DNA of 64,000 nt from the NCBI GenBank assembly GCA_024803745.1, contig JANJXV010000161.1, forward strand, positions 186,001 to 250,000, in the 5' to 3' direction. Below the pieces are notes generated by a model. It was not told the DNA's origin. It saw only the letters and a list, made by a program, of their open reading frames with translations, and made no database searches. Positions 32,850 to 44,728 of the stretch are shown piece by piece. Position 1 is the stretch's first letter. Each line of letters begins with the position of its first letter. The stretch comes from Megascapheus bottae. Taxonomy: Eukaryota > Chordata > Mammalia > Rodentia > Geomyidae. A program made the translations under genes and the position numbers.

Positions 32850-35061
32850 AGGTTTTCCTACATGCTATTATTTCTTCTGTGAGTGCTCTTAATGCTTGCT
32901 GAAGGTTGACTTTGTTTAGAAGACTTACCTTAATGCTCCCATATACAGAGATTCTATATATAGCTAAATGTTTTTCATTACTCAGAATTTCTCTATTGTG
33001 TATGTTCTGAAATGTACTGAAGACTGACTTCTGATTAAAAGTCATTGCACATTTGTTGTATTCATTAGTTTTCTTTTCTTCTATGGGAATGAGGTTTGTG
33101 ATGAACACAGAAGTATGCCTTCCAGGTCAAACACTTTCCACATTTGTAATATTCATAAGGTTTTTCTCTCCTATGTGCATTTTATACTTAGTCATGCGTT
33201 CATGATGGATTTTTCATATTCTTATATTCATACGATTTTTATCCTGTGTCTGTGTGGTATCATGCAAACTCAACTATGAGTTCTTCAAAAAAATTTCCCT
33301 TTCATTTTATTCATAGGATTCTATCCTGTGGGTGTTTAGTGATAAATCTTGACTTGTGCCTTCTGGGGAAAAGACTGAACATTTGCTACATTCATTAAGG
33401 GTTTTATCTTGTGTTGGTTCTGTGACACAAGCTGAGTTTTCTTCCACAGACTAAAAAGTCTTTCCTATTTATTACATTGCTAAGGCTTCTCATATGTGTG
33501 AACTCTCTTACGCTTCCTGAAGGGTGAATACTGCACGAAAGACTTTCAACTTTGGTTATATTCCTAAGGTTTCTAATATGTGTGAATTCTGTTATGCCTC
33601 CTGTAATGTGACTTCCATCTGAAGGTCTTACCACATTTGATGCACTCGTACAGTTTCTCTCCTGTGTGTGTTCTCTGATGCAATTTGAGGGAAGACTTCC
33701 ATTTGAAAGACATTCCACATCGGTTATATTCATAAGGTTTTTCTCCTGTTTGAATTGTCTTATGCATGTTGAGGTTTGGCTTCTGTGTGAAGGACTTTCC
33801 ACATATGTTACACTCATAAGGTGTTTCTCCTGAGTATATTCTCTGATGAACATGGACTTTTACCTTCCATTTGAAAGACTTTCCGCATTCACTACATGCA
33901 TAAGTTTTCTCTCCTGTGTGTTTTCTATAATGCCCATCAAGATATGACTTCCAATTGAAGGTCTTTCCACATTTGTTGCACACATAAGGTTTCTCTCCTG
34001 TGTGTGTTCTTTGACGCAATTTGAGGGAAGATTTCTGTCGGAAAGACTTTACACATTGGTTACATTCATAAGGTTTCACTCCTGTGTGTATTCTCTGATG
34101 AACACGAAGTTTTCCCTTCCCTTGGAAAGACTTTTCACATTCATTACACTTATAAGATTTCTCTCCTGTGTGTGTTATTTGATGAACTCGAAGGTGTATC
34201 TTCTGGGTGAAAGACTTTTCTCATTTGTTACATTCATAAGGTTTCTCTTCTGTGTGTCTTCTCTGGTGCAAAGTGAGGTATGATTTCAGTCTAAAAGTCT
34301 TCCCACATTTATCCCATTCATAAAATTTCTCTTCTGTGTGAGATCTCTGATGTGTGCTGAGAGCTGAATTCTGGGAATAAATTTTATTACGTTCCTCATA
34401 TTCATAAGGTTTGTCTTCTCTTGGAAATCGAGGTTGGAGCGTCAGGTCTGACTTCTCAGAAATTAATTTTCACACTTGATGTACGCATCACATATCTCAG
34501 GATATTTGCTCTGAGGTATTGTAAGGCGTATTTCATTACTGAAAGATTTCTCACATTCACTACATGTATGAGGAGTCTCTCCTGTGTACATTTTCGGATG
34601 TGTAGTGATGGTAGGTGTTAAGTACAATATTTTTCATCACACAGTACATTTAGCAGTTTTCCTCCCTCCCTGAGGAATTTCTTGGGCAGGGAGAACAGAA
34701 TTATGATACTGCAGATCTTTTGGACTGTCACAATCATGAATAAAATGCTCTGAATATCCGATGGATTTTTTAAGAACAGGAGACATACGAGATCTATATG
34801 CAGCATGCATCTCATCAGGCTTAGGAGACAGAAGCATGTTCTGACACTTAATGAACTCCTCAGTCCTCACCCCTAAGTTGTTACCGTTATTACTAATCAG
34901 CTCTAGATTATGTGTAGAGCTCAAATTTAAAGTTCTTGCAAATCTCACATTTTCCTCCACTTCGATACTACTTGCAACTGCTACTTCACATAGACATTCA
35001 TGTGGACTTTCCTGGCAAGTCTTGAACACATTTTCCATTACCTGGACATCTAAAATGAGTC
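32850..35061 (-). pseudogene. KRAB zinc-finger gene, zinc-finger exon, broken
   Basis: C2H2 zinc-finger proteins with KRAB bind DNA and repress transcription, often of transposons. The exon starts after a splice acceptor (TTTTTTTCTAG, exon from 35,061). A non-finger spacer runs open to 34,637; the frame then breaks (TAA near 34,620, another stop near 34,455). Fingers follow. A TGA at 34,223-34,221 replaces a zinc-binding Cys. The best frame (34,079-33,573) has six fingers with TGEKPY-type linkers, but four have lost a ligand: His to Arg in finger 1, last His to Tyr in 3, last His to Gln in 4, first Cys to Tyr in 5. A TAG ends it in the linker at about 33,573. Degraded fingers continue to about 32,850. 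Same strand and order as the KRAB exons at 37-38 kb. Confidence 0.9.
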
Positions 35062-35489
35062 CTAGAAAAAAAGACACAAACATACATGAGATACAAATAT
35101 TCCTTACTGTAAAGGTAATGACTTTTCTTTCCCATCCTAAGTGTTAGATATTTTAAAATATAAAAGTGGAAATTGATTTGTGAGAAATATATGCTTTTCT
35201 CCCTAACATATTAAGAAAATGATATTTTACAATGACCAATAATGTTTTTCTGTGTTTTAGTTCTCTTTTTATATCACAGGAAATATTTATTGAAATTACC
35301 CATCTATGTATTGCTACAGTTTTAAGCTGAGTACTAACTATAGCATACCTGCAGCTGTTTTTTTTGAAATACTGTTTTGTTTATACATTGAGGAATAGCT
35401 GCCTTTCTTTTATTTTTGAGAAATAATCTAAATATTGTGCTGTTTTGCATCTTTTTAAAACTTTCTTCTCTTTTCTTTTCTTTTTTTTT
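35062..35489. other. Intron of the zinc-finger pseudogene, nothing recognised
   Basis: AT-rich sequence between the zinc-finger exon and the first SINE of the intron. No feature beyond the acceptor tract at about 35,062-35,070. Confidence 0.6.
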
Positions 35490-35640
35490 GTAGTTCATAG
35501 GCCTTGGCCCTGTCCCTGAACAATTCAGCAGAAGACTATAACCCCTATCCTTGAGCTACAGCCCCACATACTCTTTTCTAGAGTTAACTACAGATAAGAG
35601 TCTCAGGTCCTGAGTAGCAGATAGGATTACCTTAGACAGT
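35490..35640 (-). mobile_element. Composite SINE, partial
   Basis: Reverse orientation, degraded right half then CCTGAGTAGCAGATAGGATT. Confidence 0.6.
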
Positions 35641-35965
35641 TTCAATGCTGTTTGCTTATTAACCATTAAGTGAGGAACATGAATTTTTTCTAGATTCAGC
35701 GGCCACAAGTTTGGTGTATATGTCTGTTTGCCTTTGATCCAAGCAAGAATGATTCTTGAGAGTAAGGACTTACACCTATATCCCTTCAGTTACAACTTCT
35801 CACTAAAGTCTCAATTTAGGTATTTGTGGGAATTTTGAAATTTGTTTCTTTCCATTTGAAGTCTTATAAAAATTCCTTTTCTAACACTCCTGTCCCTCAG
35901 AACCATGGAAGACCAGAAAATCCCCAGCTCATTGTCTAGTTAATTTTCTTATGTTGATTGAAACT
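35641..35965. other. Intron sequence, nothing recognised
   Basis: I see no supported feature. Confidence 0.5.
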
Positions 35966-36160
35966 TTGTTGTTTTTCTTTTCCTTCCATTCCTGGGTTTA
36001 AACTTAAGACCTAACCACTGTCCTTGGGTTTTCTCAAGACTAGAACCCTACCAATGAAGTCATTACTTCTGGCTTTTTCTATGTATGTGGTAATAAGGAA
36101 TCAAACCTCTGTCTTTGTGCATGCTAGGCAAGCACTCTACCACTAGGCTCAATTTCTGGT
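35966..36160 (-). mobile_element. IDL-Geo SINE
   Basis: Reverse orientation with both halves. GCATGCTAGGCAAGCACTCT is the complement of the ID-like 5' region. Confidence 0.9.
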
Positions 36161-36286
36161 GGAAAGATCTGGTTCTGAATACCAGTCTCTTCCTACCAGC
36201 AAAAAGATATTATCCTTATCAGAGAATAATGCCCTGACTTATTCCTTGTTTGCTCAATCATTTATAGTCTTAGTTTTAAAGAAATG

Positions 36287-36294
36287 AAAGATCA

Positions 36295-36325
<31 letters not shown>

Positions 36326-36379
36326 TTTCCTTCCTTCCCTCTTTCTTCCCTCTTTCTTCTTTGTTTCTTTGTTTCTTTG

Positions 36380-36437
<58 letters not shown>
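36287..36437. repeat. (CTTT)n/(CTTC)n microsatellite
   Basis: About 150 bases of CTTT with CTTC and GTTT variants, adjoining the A-rich end of the reverse SINE at 36,438. Confidence 0.97.
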
Positions 36438-36665
36438 GTTTTGTAGTCATGGGACTTGAATTCTAGACCTGGCTGTTCTTCCTGAGCTCTTCAGCTCAAG
36501 GCTACTGCCCTATGTCTTTAGCCTCAACCCTACTTCTCATTTTCTATTGGTTCATTGGAGAGAAGAGTCTAAGGTGTTTTTGTGATAGGTCAGTCTTTGA
36601 ACCTTGATCCTCAGATCTCAGCCTCCTAAGTAGCTAGGATTACAGGCATGAGCCACGGGCTCATG
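36438..36665 (-). mobile_element. 7SL-like/Geo composite SINE
   Basis: Reverse orientation, both halves well preserved (CTCCTAAGTAGCTAGGATTA). Confidence 0.92.
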
Positions 36666-36764
36666 GCTTTCTCATTTTATTTTGTTTCACAGTGATTTCT
36701 ACAGAGAAATCTAACTTTAACTCTACTGCCACATAGAATTCGTCATATCACCCTATGATTCTTG

Positions 36765-36935
36765 GTGCCGGGGGTTTGGGCTAGCATGCACAAAGACCTG
36801 GTTCAGTTCCTTGGTACTACATACAAAGAAAAAGCCAGAAGTGGTGCTATGACTCAAGAAGTAGAGAGCTAGCCTTGAGAAAACCCAAGGACCATGGTCA
36901 GTCCCTGAGACCAGGCATAGGATTGGGAAAAGAAA
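36765..36935 (+). mobile_element. IDL-Geo SINE
   Basis: Forward orientation. GCATGCACAAAGACCTGGTT and AAAGCCAGAAGTGGTGCTAT mark the two halves. Confidence 0.88.
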
Positions 36936-37080
36936 ATGATTCTTGATTCATTCACAAAGAATTCCATAGGTTCCACACAGGATTTAGGGTAACTAAGAAT
37001 ATTATTGCTCAGTACATCACAACATGAACTTACCAATGGGGCTCAGGCTCCAACATCAATATGAAGATGCATTCACTCAC

Positions 37081-37170
37081 CTGTGATATTCTTGTCAGAG
37101 GAATTTCCTATCCAGAGTTCTGCACAGTGCTCTAGCTTGTCAATTAATACAGGTTTGGGAACACAGGGAC
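37081..37170 (-). pseudogene. KRAB-B-type exon of the zinc-finger pseudogene
   Basis: A 90-bp exon with acceptor TTACAG before it and donor GTGAGT after it. The open frame CVPKPVLIDKLEHCAELWIG follows the KRAB B-box pattern (a Pro-x-hydrophobic stretch, then LE and LW). It lies between the KRAB-A exon and the zinc-finger exon on the same strand, as in KRAB-ZNF genes. No stop inside. B-box subtype not decided. Confidence 0.8.
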
Positions 37171-37324
37171 CTGTAAATTAGAAACAGTAGAGAATTATTG
37201 CTTATGCTGTGTCATCATTGCTTTAAGTTCACAGACATCCTACTCACAAGTTATCTATTAAATCTTTTTTCTCATTTCTCACTGGCTCCATGGTGGACTT
37301 TTCCCCAGCTCTGGATTCATTTTG

Positions 37325-37600
37325 TATGGCATAAACTTAGCTGTCTTGCTCAAGGCTAGAAAAATACCAGTTTGAGTCCCAGCTCCACTTACATGCATAG
37401 GTCTTCATGCATGCTAGGCAAGCACTGAACCACAAAGTCAAACTCTTGACACTCCACTAACATTTTTGAGGGGTTACTTGGAGTTATAGAGTTTCATGGC
37501 AATTTTTATGCCATTGCTGGCTTCAAATTAGAATTCTTAGATTTCTTCCTCCTGAATATTTTAAGATTACAGGCATGAAACATTGCACCTAGTGCCAGGT
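37325..37600 (-). mobile_element. SINE pieces: ID-like half, then 7SL-like half
   Basis: Reverse orientation. 37,325-37,450 keeps TTCATGCATGCTAGGCAAGC. 37,465-37,600 is a degraded 7SL-like half ending in TAAGATTACAGGCATG. Confidence 0.65.
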
Positions 37601-38087
<487 letters not shown>

Positions 38088-38177
38088 TTAGCACTGAGTT
38101 ATAAACACACCATGTCTGGAATTTTATTCTTTTTTTTGTTGGAATTGTATTCCTTTACTTAAATGTTTAGACTTACT

Positions 38178-38395
38178 ATTGACCTGAAAAGCTTAGGGAT
38201 GGTGCCTAGGCCCAGAGTTCAAGTCCCAAGACCCACAAAAAAATAACAAGGCAAGCCAGGTGTTGGTGGCTCACGCCTGTCATCCTAGCTACTCAGGAGA
38301 CTGAGATCTGAGGACCATGGTTCAAAGCCAGCCTGGCACAAAATTCCATGAGACTCCTTTCCAATTACCCACCATAAAATGTTTAATGGCTTGTG
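38178..38395 (+). mobile_element. Geo half, then 7SL-like SINE
   Basis: Forward orientation. 38,178-38,245 is the end of a right half with A-rich tail. 38,250-38,395 is a well-preserved 7SL-like half (GGTGGCTCACGCCTGTCATC). Confidence 0.85.
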
Positions 38396-38634
38396 GCATA
38401 TCATGGTAGAGCAATTGTGGTATCAAAAAAATAAGTCAGGGGAGTAGATTTAGGTTATAAATGGAATTATTCCATTGAAAAGGAACTACATTATATGATG
38501 ACATATGCTGGTACTCTGAGAATATTGCAAAATCTTAGGGTATCAAGTAATAATACTGTGAAGTACACCAAGAATGTTAATGTTCTATGGCTGGCATAAT
38601 AATCACTTGGGGAAGAAATTTTTTTTTCCTTTGT

Positions 38635-38878
38635 TTGGCTGGGGGATTTGTAAGGCTTGAACTCTGGGCCTGGGCACTGTTCCTGAGCTCTTCAACTCAA
38701 GGCTATCACCCTACCTATGAAGCCACAGTGCCATTTCCCATATTCTAGTGGTTAACTGTCGATGAGAGTCTCATAGACTTTCTAATGCCCAGGCTGGCTT
38801 TGAACCAAATCTTTAGATATCAGCCTGATATCTGAGTAGCTAGGATTACAGGTATAAGGCACTGTACCTGGCAAGAAA
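38635..38878 (-). mobile_element. 7SL-like/Geo composite SINE
   Basis: Reverse orientation with both halves (GGCTTGAACTCTGGGCCTGG; GAGTAGCTAGGATTACAGGT). Confidence 0.92.
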
Positions 38879-38989
38879 TTTATTTCTTGCTGTTTTATAC
38901 TACAAATTTACTGTATGTTTTACTTTTTCAAAAAGACTGAGGATGACCTTTGTTCTGTATATAATGGGAAGAGGGGTAGGGAGCTGTGA

Positions 38990-39095
38990 GCAGAAGAACT
39001 GAGGGGCAATACTCAGGGTAGGACAATAGCCTTAACTAAAGATCTCACGGCCCAAGGTCCAAGCCCCATGACTTTCCCCACTACCCGACAAAAAA
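38990..39095 (+). mobile_element. Geo-half SINE fragment
   Basis: Forward orientation, degraded; AAGGTCCAAGCCCCATGAC is the end of the right half. Confidence 0.6.
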
Positions 39096-39129
39096 AGGGA
39101 AAATAATTGGAGATTGGAGAGGATTTTCT

Positions 39130-39840
39130 AAAAAGAATATATAGAAATAGTAGTTCAAAATGTAGAAAGAAGTTCAATATTAACAGTCATGAGAAAAATT
39201 AAAATTACAATGAAATCTTTACTTTAAGTATATTAATATAAATATAGTTTTAAACATAAAGATCCACATACACACACAGAAACACACACACACACACACG
39301 CATACAAAAAAACAACTTTCAAAGTCTAACTATTACTGGGAAGGTAGTGAGAAGAAGTAGAACTTTGGAATAGTTCTGCAAGGAATATAAAACAATCAAA
39401 AATTGCGTGGAGAGTGCTAAAAAAAGTACTAAATATAGAATTACATAGAAATATGGTCCAACACTTCTATTTCTAGATTTGTACCTAACGGAAGAGAAAG
39501 CAGAGACTAGAACAAATATGTGGAGAATCCATTCACAACTATTAATAATAATCCAAAGATAGAAATATGCAAAACAATGCATTGAAAAGGAAGAACATTT
39601 TACTATATTTTACAGATGAATCTTGATTATAGTAAACTAAAAATACAGCAGTCATAAAGGAAGAGCTAGGGTATGTTTTCCCTTCCAGAGCTTCCAAGGA
39701 TCAACAAACCCTTAGAGCCAAAAAGCACGATGGTTCCAGAGAATGGAGTAGAGAGGAACAGGAGCTGAATGTTTAATGATTATACATGGAAGATGAAAAT
39801 TGCTCTAGATGGGTAGAATGAAGAGAGAACTATACCCTAA
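39130..39840 (+). mobile_element. Ancient L1 remnant (ORF2 end and 3'UTR)
   Basis: Degraded plus-strand sequence in the order of an old mammalian L1 end: a 'tctatttctag...' stretch, a 'caaagatagaa' stretch, ATGCATTGAAAAGGAAGAAC, and later AGAATGGAGTAGAGAGGAAC. Called by pattern only. It includes a short (CA)n at about 39,268-39,300. Confidence 0.45.
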
Positions 39841-39964
39841 ACAATGATTATGTAGCCACACAGGACGGGACACACCTATACTCCCTGATCTTGGGAAACT
39901 CAAGAAGGATTTCTAGCCAACCTGGATGCATGGAAAGATCTATCATAAAAACTAATGTGGAGGG

Positions 39965-40120
39965 GCTGGGAGTTTGGCATAGTTGTAGAGTGCTTGTATG
40001 AAGACGAAGTTTCAATTCCGCAGTACCACATACACAGAAAAAAACAGAAGTAGTGCTGTGGCTCAAGTAGAAGATCACTAGGCTTGAGGAAAGCTGAAGG
40101 ACAGTGCTTAAACCGAGTTT
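39965..40120 (+). mobile_element. IDL-Geo SINE
   Basis: Forward orientation. GGCATAGTTGTAGAGTGCTT is the A-box region; the right half is partial. Confidence 0.85.
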
Positions 40121-40134
40121 AAAAAAAAACCAGA

Positions 40135-40380
40135 AAGCTGAGCATGATGGGGTGGTGGCTCACTTCTATAATCCTAGCTACTCAGGAGGCTGAGATCTGA
40201 GGATCAAGGTTTAAAGCCATCCTGGCACAAAAAGACCTGAGACACTTATCTCCAATTTACCTTTAGAAAATGGGAAGTGGGGCTTGGCTCCAGGGTAAGG
40301 TGGTAGCCTGGAGCTGAAGAGCTCAGGGATAGTGCCCAGGCTGAGTTCAAGATCTATGACCCACCAAAAAAACCCAAAAA
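40135..40380 (+). mobile_element. 7SL-like/Geo composite SINE
   Basis: Forward orientation. CCTAGCTACTCAGGAGGCTG and the right half with an A-rich tail are clear. Confidence 0.92.
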
Positions 40381-40825
40381 ACAAAAAATAAGATGGAAAA
40401 AATTGGATTCTGTGAATTTTATCAGGCATATAAATGTCTTTTTTTACGGTTGAAATAACAAATTGTTTGGAAAAAAGTTTTTATCTAGAAATGTACACTA
40501 CAAATGGAATTAACAACAAACACAAAATATGCAAAAGATACAAATTATCACAATATGGGTATCCTGCTTCTGTATCTTTCACTGACTCCTGTTCAAATGA
40601 GTCACATATTCTGAATGATTTCTCCCAGTCTATATATGCCACACATCTTGGCTTGTACTGAACTTCTTGGGAAATTAAAAGCAAATACTAAGCAAATGTG
40701 TGTTAGATTTTGTCAACAGTGATATTTCAAATATAAATACCTACTCATTGCATTATTTAATATCAATGCCGGAATCTAACTTACACTGGCAGAATCTTCA
40801 ATCTTTTGAGAATCTTCAAAAGGGT
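40381..40825. other. Unassigned flank up to the right array block
   Basis: AT-rich with no gene or repeat recognised. It ends abruptly at about 40,825, where L1 ORF2 sequence begins. Confidence 0.6.
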
Positions 40826-41169
40826 GTGTAAATATTTAGGATCGTTATGTCTTCCTGGAGGAAAGATCCCTGTAGTAGTATGTAGTAACCTTCTTTGTCT
40901 TTTCTTACTAATTTTAGTTTGAAGTCTATTGTATCTGATATGAGGATGGCAACTCCAGCCTGTTTATGGGGGCAGTTAGCTTGATAGAGTTTATTCCAAC
41001 CTCTCACTTTCAAAAGATGATTGTTTTGGGGTAAGATGTGTCTCTTGAAGACAGCAGAACGATGGCTCTTGATTTTGATCCAACTACACAGCCTATGCCA
41101 TTTAATTGGAGAGTTAAGTCCATTGATATTGAGAGTTAGGATTGAGAGATATTTATTAGTTCCCACCAT
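40826..41169 (-). pseudogene. L1 ORF2 start (endonuclease N-terminus), copy d
   Basis: About 115 codons from the ATG at 41,169-41,167: MVGTNKYLSILTLNINGLNS, then GVAILISDTIDFKLKL and EDITILNIYTP. A 1-base deletion near codon 33 puts the catalytic Glu-43 region out of frame and a second shift restores it. At the nucleotide level it keeps the codons for Cys-Leu-Gln-Glu-Thr-His where all other copies have a TGA and an altered Gln. It is truncated by the array edge. Confidence 0.9.
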
Positions 41170-41217
41170 TTTAAAAAGCTTTTAGTAGGGCCTGTGTCTT
41201 GACAGTTCTTGTGCTCC

Positions 41218-42379
41218 TTAGACGGTATGCTGTTTAGGTGCCATTTCTTTCCCTATATTGCATTTATTTTGGTTTTCTATGTATAGAGCATCTTTGAGAA
41301 TTCTCTGTAGTGTTGGTTTTGTTTCGACATATTGTTGCAGCTTTTCCCTGGAATGGAATGTTTTTATTGTTCCCTCAGCTTAGCTGGCTACAGTATTCTT
41401 GGTTGGTAGTTATTTGATTTAAGGACATGACATATATGCTTCTAGTCACTTTGTGCTTGCGTGGTCTCTTCTGAGACATCTGGGGTTATTCTGAATGGTT
41501 TGCCTTTATAAGTTACTGATCCCTTTTCCCTGGCTGCCTTTAGGATCTTTTCTTTCGTTTCTATTCATCCAGTTCGGATCACAATGTGGCGGTGGGATGT
41601 TCTTTTCTGGTCAGGTCTGTTTGGGGTTCCAAAAGCTTCTCGTATCTGGATGGGCCTGCCCTTCTGGATATTTGGGAAATTCTCTGAGATGATTCCCTGA
41701 AGTATATTTCCAATACCATTGACCTCTTTCTCCACGCCCTGCTCAATACCAACTAGCCTTAAATTAGGCTTCCTAATTGTATCCTGAAGCGCTCTCTCAT
41801 ATTTCCTAGATTTGGATTGACTCATTTTCTGTTCTTTATAATACCTAAATTATCTTCAGCCACGGAAATTCTCTCCTCTGCAATGTCTAACCTGCTATCA
41901 AAGCTATCTACTTTATTTCTCATCTCCCTTGCTTCTAATTGCTCACTTTTGATGCCTTGCATCCCTTGTTTTAGATCATGTATGGATTTCTTTATCTCCT
42001 TGATTTCCTTTTGAGTGGTTAGCTCAGTAGCTTTATTTTCTTTGGACATTTGCTGGAGTTTGGTCACGTTTTTATTTGTGGATTCTTTGAATTCATCCAT
42101 CTTTCTTTGAAAAACCTTTATTATGGCCTCCTTTATGGCTTCTTCTTTTTCACTTATCACCTTGTTTTTGCTTTCCTCTTGTTCAGGTATGGCTTCCTCC
42201 ATTATCTCTTTCTTTATATTTTCACATTTTTCATTAATGATGTTTCTCAATTGCATTTGTGTAGCAATTGGAAGACTCTCCTCTAGGTTTGCCAGTGACT
42301 GTTCCATTGTCTGTTTACATTGGGTGGGGGATGTTGTTTCTTGATTTGACATTTTTCTTGAGTTTCTTGTTCTGCCCAT
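41218..42379 (-). pseudogene. L1 ORF1, copy d
   Basis: Coiled-coil part open from 42,379 to 41,822, then the shared ATGA frameshift, then the RNA-binding part (41,825-41,565 open), with further stops. The in-frame TAG before PAKLSF is shared with the other copies. A 13-base deletion near 41,378 is private to this copy. Confidence 0.9.
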
Positions 42380-42938
42380 TTGAAAATGGGAGCAAGATTA
42401 CTACTAAATACGATTATAGTTTTTCAGATATAACCAACCTAGACCTCTGTAGCTGGCAGACACTAGATGTTCACAAGTTTTCATTGGTATTATCACTCTT
42501 TCTTTTTGTGCACTTACAGACCAGCCTAATACAACCACTGATAAGCGATTTATACCCAAAACAATAAGCCTCTCAATCCAATCTCTATTGTCTTTAAGTC
42601 CCTCTGAGCCTAGAGAATAATTAACCACCTACATATACAATATTGCTCAACAGCCATCAAGTGTAGATCCGTGCAGTATAAGGGTTGAAAGACGAGCAGA
42701 GGTCCAGAGATAGAAAAAAAGAATGAGAGAGGTCAGGGGAGGTGCAAGAGGATTAACGTAGGAGTGTAAGAATATTGTAGTAATGAAGAAAAGTTATAGC
42801 ATAAGGATAACTGACATAAGTTGGTAAGTAGGTAGCATATTTGAGTACAAAGTTTGGAAAGTATTAGAATAAAACTTATGTGTTGCTGCACGACTAGTTC
42901 TTAGCCCACCCAGTGGCCTCACAGTGGACCATGGGATG

Positions 42939-44313
42939 GATCTGTTTTTCTTGTCTACGTTGAGGGAAAGGGGTATTTCACAAGATGCAGAAGCGAAGAT
43001 TTCAGAAGCAAATGCTGTGAGTGAATTAGCTCGTAAAAAGCATTTTTATTTTCTTTTATCTTTCTGCCAGTCTTGGGGCTTGAATTCAGGGCCTGAGCAC
43101 TGTCCTCGGGTTTTCTCAAGTCTAGCCCTCTGCCACTTGAGCCACAGTGCCACATCTAGATTTTCTATCTATGTGGTACTGAGCAATCAAACCCAGATCT
43201 TCATGGATGCTAGGCAAGCACTCTACCACTATGCCAAACTCTCAACCCTGACATAGTAATTATAAAGTCATCATCATCATCATCATATCCAAATATCCTT
43301 TCTCCTACAAAGAATGAACACTTAACTGTGTCTAATGCTTTTTTTTAATTTCACTAATTCTTCTGTGTTTTTCCCTCTTGCATTTTTTACACATGACAGC
43401 AAAGCTAATCATCAGGAAAAAATTGATTAGGATACAGAAACCTAATAATATCCTAGTAGATTGACGTCAAAAATATGTGCAAGATGCCCTGTGTGTTTGA
43501 CCTAGTGGGAGAGTCCTTGGCTACCAAGCAGTAAGCCTCAGGTTTGATTCCTCATTACCACATACATAGAAAACGCTGCAAGTGGTGCTGTGGCTCGGTG
43601 GGACAGCTAAAGCCTAAAGAAAGCCCAAGAACAATGTTCACACTCTGAGGTCAAGTCCCAAGACTAGAAAAAACAAAAAAAAATTCGACAAGGGACAAAA
43701 TGCAGGCAGAGAAGGCACTGTGAAGCAAATGTTTTGTAAAGGATGAGGGCAATATTGACCCTTAAGTTTGGATCTTACCTAAGAAAGGCTCCTTGAGCCT
43801 GAGACCAGACTGGTAGTTGGGCCTAGTGGAAGACATTGGGATTGGACAAATAAGGTGTGCTGTATACTACATCCACATGTATATTGTGAGACTGGAGGAG
43901 AGATTCAGCCTCCAGTATGTCTTTGGTGAGGTCTTTTGTGAGCAAGGATCTTTGGTCATTGGGCCCTGAAAGGTGACCCTGCCTCCCTCACAATGGAACA
44001 GAATATGGAACCCTGGTAACCAAGCCACTGTAACTAACAACCAGCTCAAGCCAGCTCACTTGGCCTGTGGCTCAGGAGGAAGAAAGATGTTGTTGTGCTG
44101 TTGCCAAAGGTCAGGAAACTCGAGTCTCAGGCATGGAAGTTGTGGATGTCTTACTCGAAGATGTACATGCTAGATCATTGCCAAGCCACAAATCCAGTAT
44201 AACAGAACTTTCTCTAAGAAGAAGGCCAGGAAAATCCAGGGCAACCAGATGAGGTAAATTTCTAAGAAGAAATGCATTTTACCCCATCATCCTCCCCACA
44301 CACTACAACTTTC
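42939..44313. repeat. Array spacer F, copy d
   Basis: As the other F copies: reverse IDL-Geo (about 43,064-43,252), short (TCA)n, forward IDL-Geo (about 43,484-43,684), and the RalGDS-neighbourhood sequence. It ends at the poly(T) of L1 e. Confidence 0.93.
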
Positions 44314-44728
44314 TTTTTTTTTCATTTTTTTATTGTAATTAGTAAAGGGGTTAGATGATATTTGCCAGATAGAAGGTGCATTAATTCACATACATTGATA
44401 CCCTTTCACATGTCTTGGTACCCATTTCCCTCCAACCCCACACCCCCCACCCGTCTTGGTTTTCCCCCTTTCCCTATCAAATTTCAAATATCCAAATACA
44501 AATAAATTCAATATATCAGATAACAAAGTGAGATACTATACCAATATGGGATAACCAAGGGACAGCAAGCGAGATGACAGACAACATAGTACATTAAGGA
44601 CAACAATCATTCATTATATGGCTTTTGTGTCAATATCCTGGAGGTCCTTTCAATTAGCTTCACATTATATGGCCTTATATATGGCCTTTTGCTCTATTGC
44701 CAATCTCTGCTAGTAGAGCCCAAGGTTT

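Larger units (their letters stand above)
40826..42938 (-). mobile_element. L1 copy d, 5' part, cut at the array edge
   Basis: It begins inside the ORF2 endonuclease (equivalent to about 6,434 in copy b) and runs through ORF1 to the 5' leader and spacer F at 42,939. From 40,826 to about 41,780 it differs clearly from the other copies, with two small deletions near 41,378 and 41,783 and many substitutions. To the right of that it is nearly identical to them. Confidence 0.93.

Noticed and set aside
39319..39582. 87-codon hydrophobic frame on the minus strand
   Set aside because: It lies opposite an ancient L1 remnant, is AT-driven and has no start context or homologue I can name.
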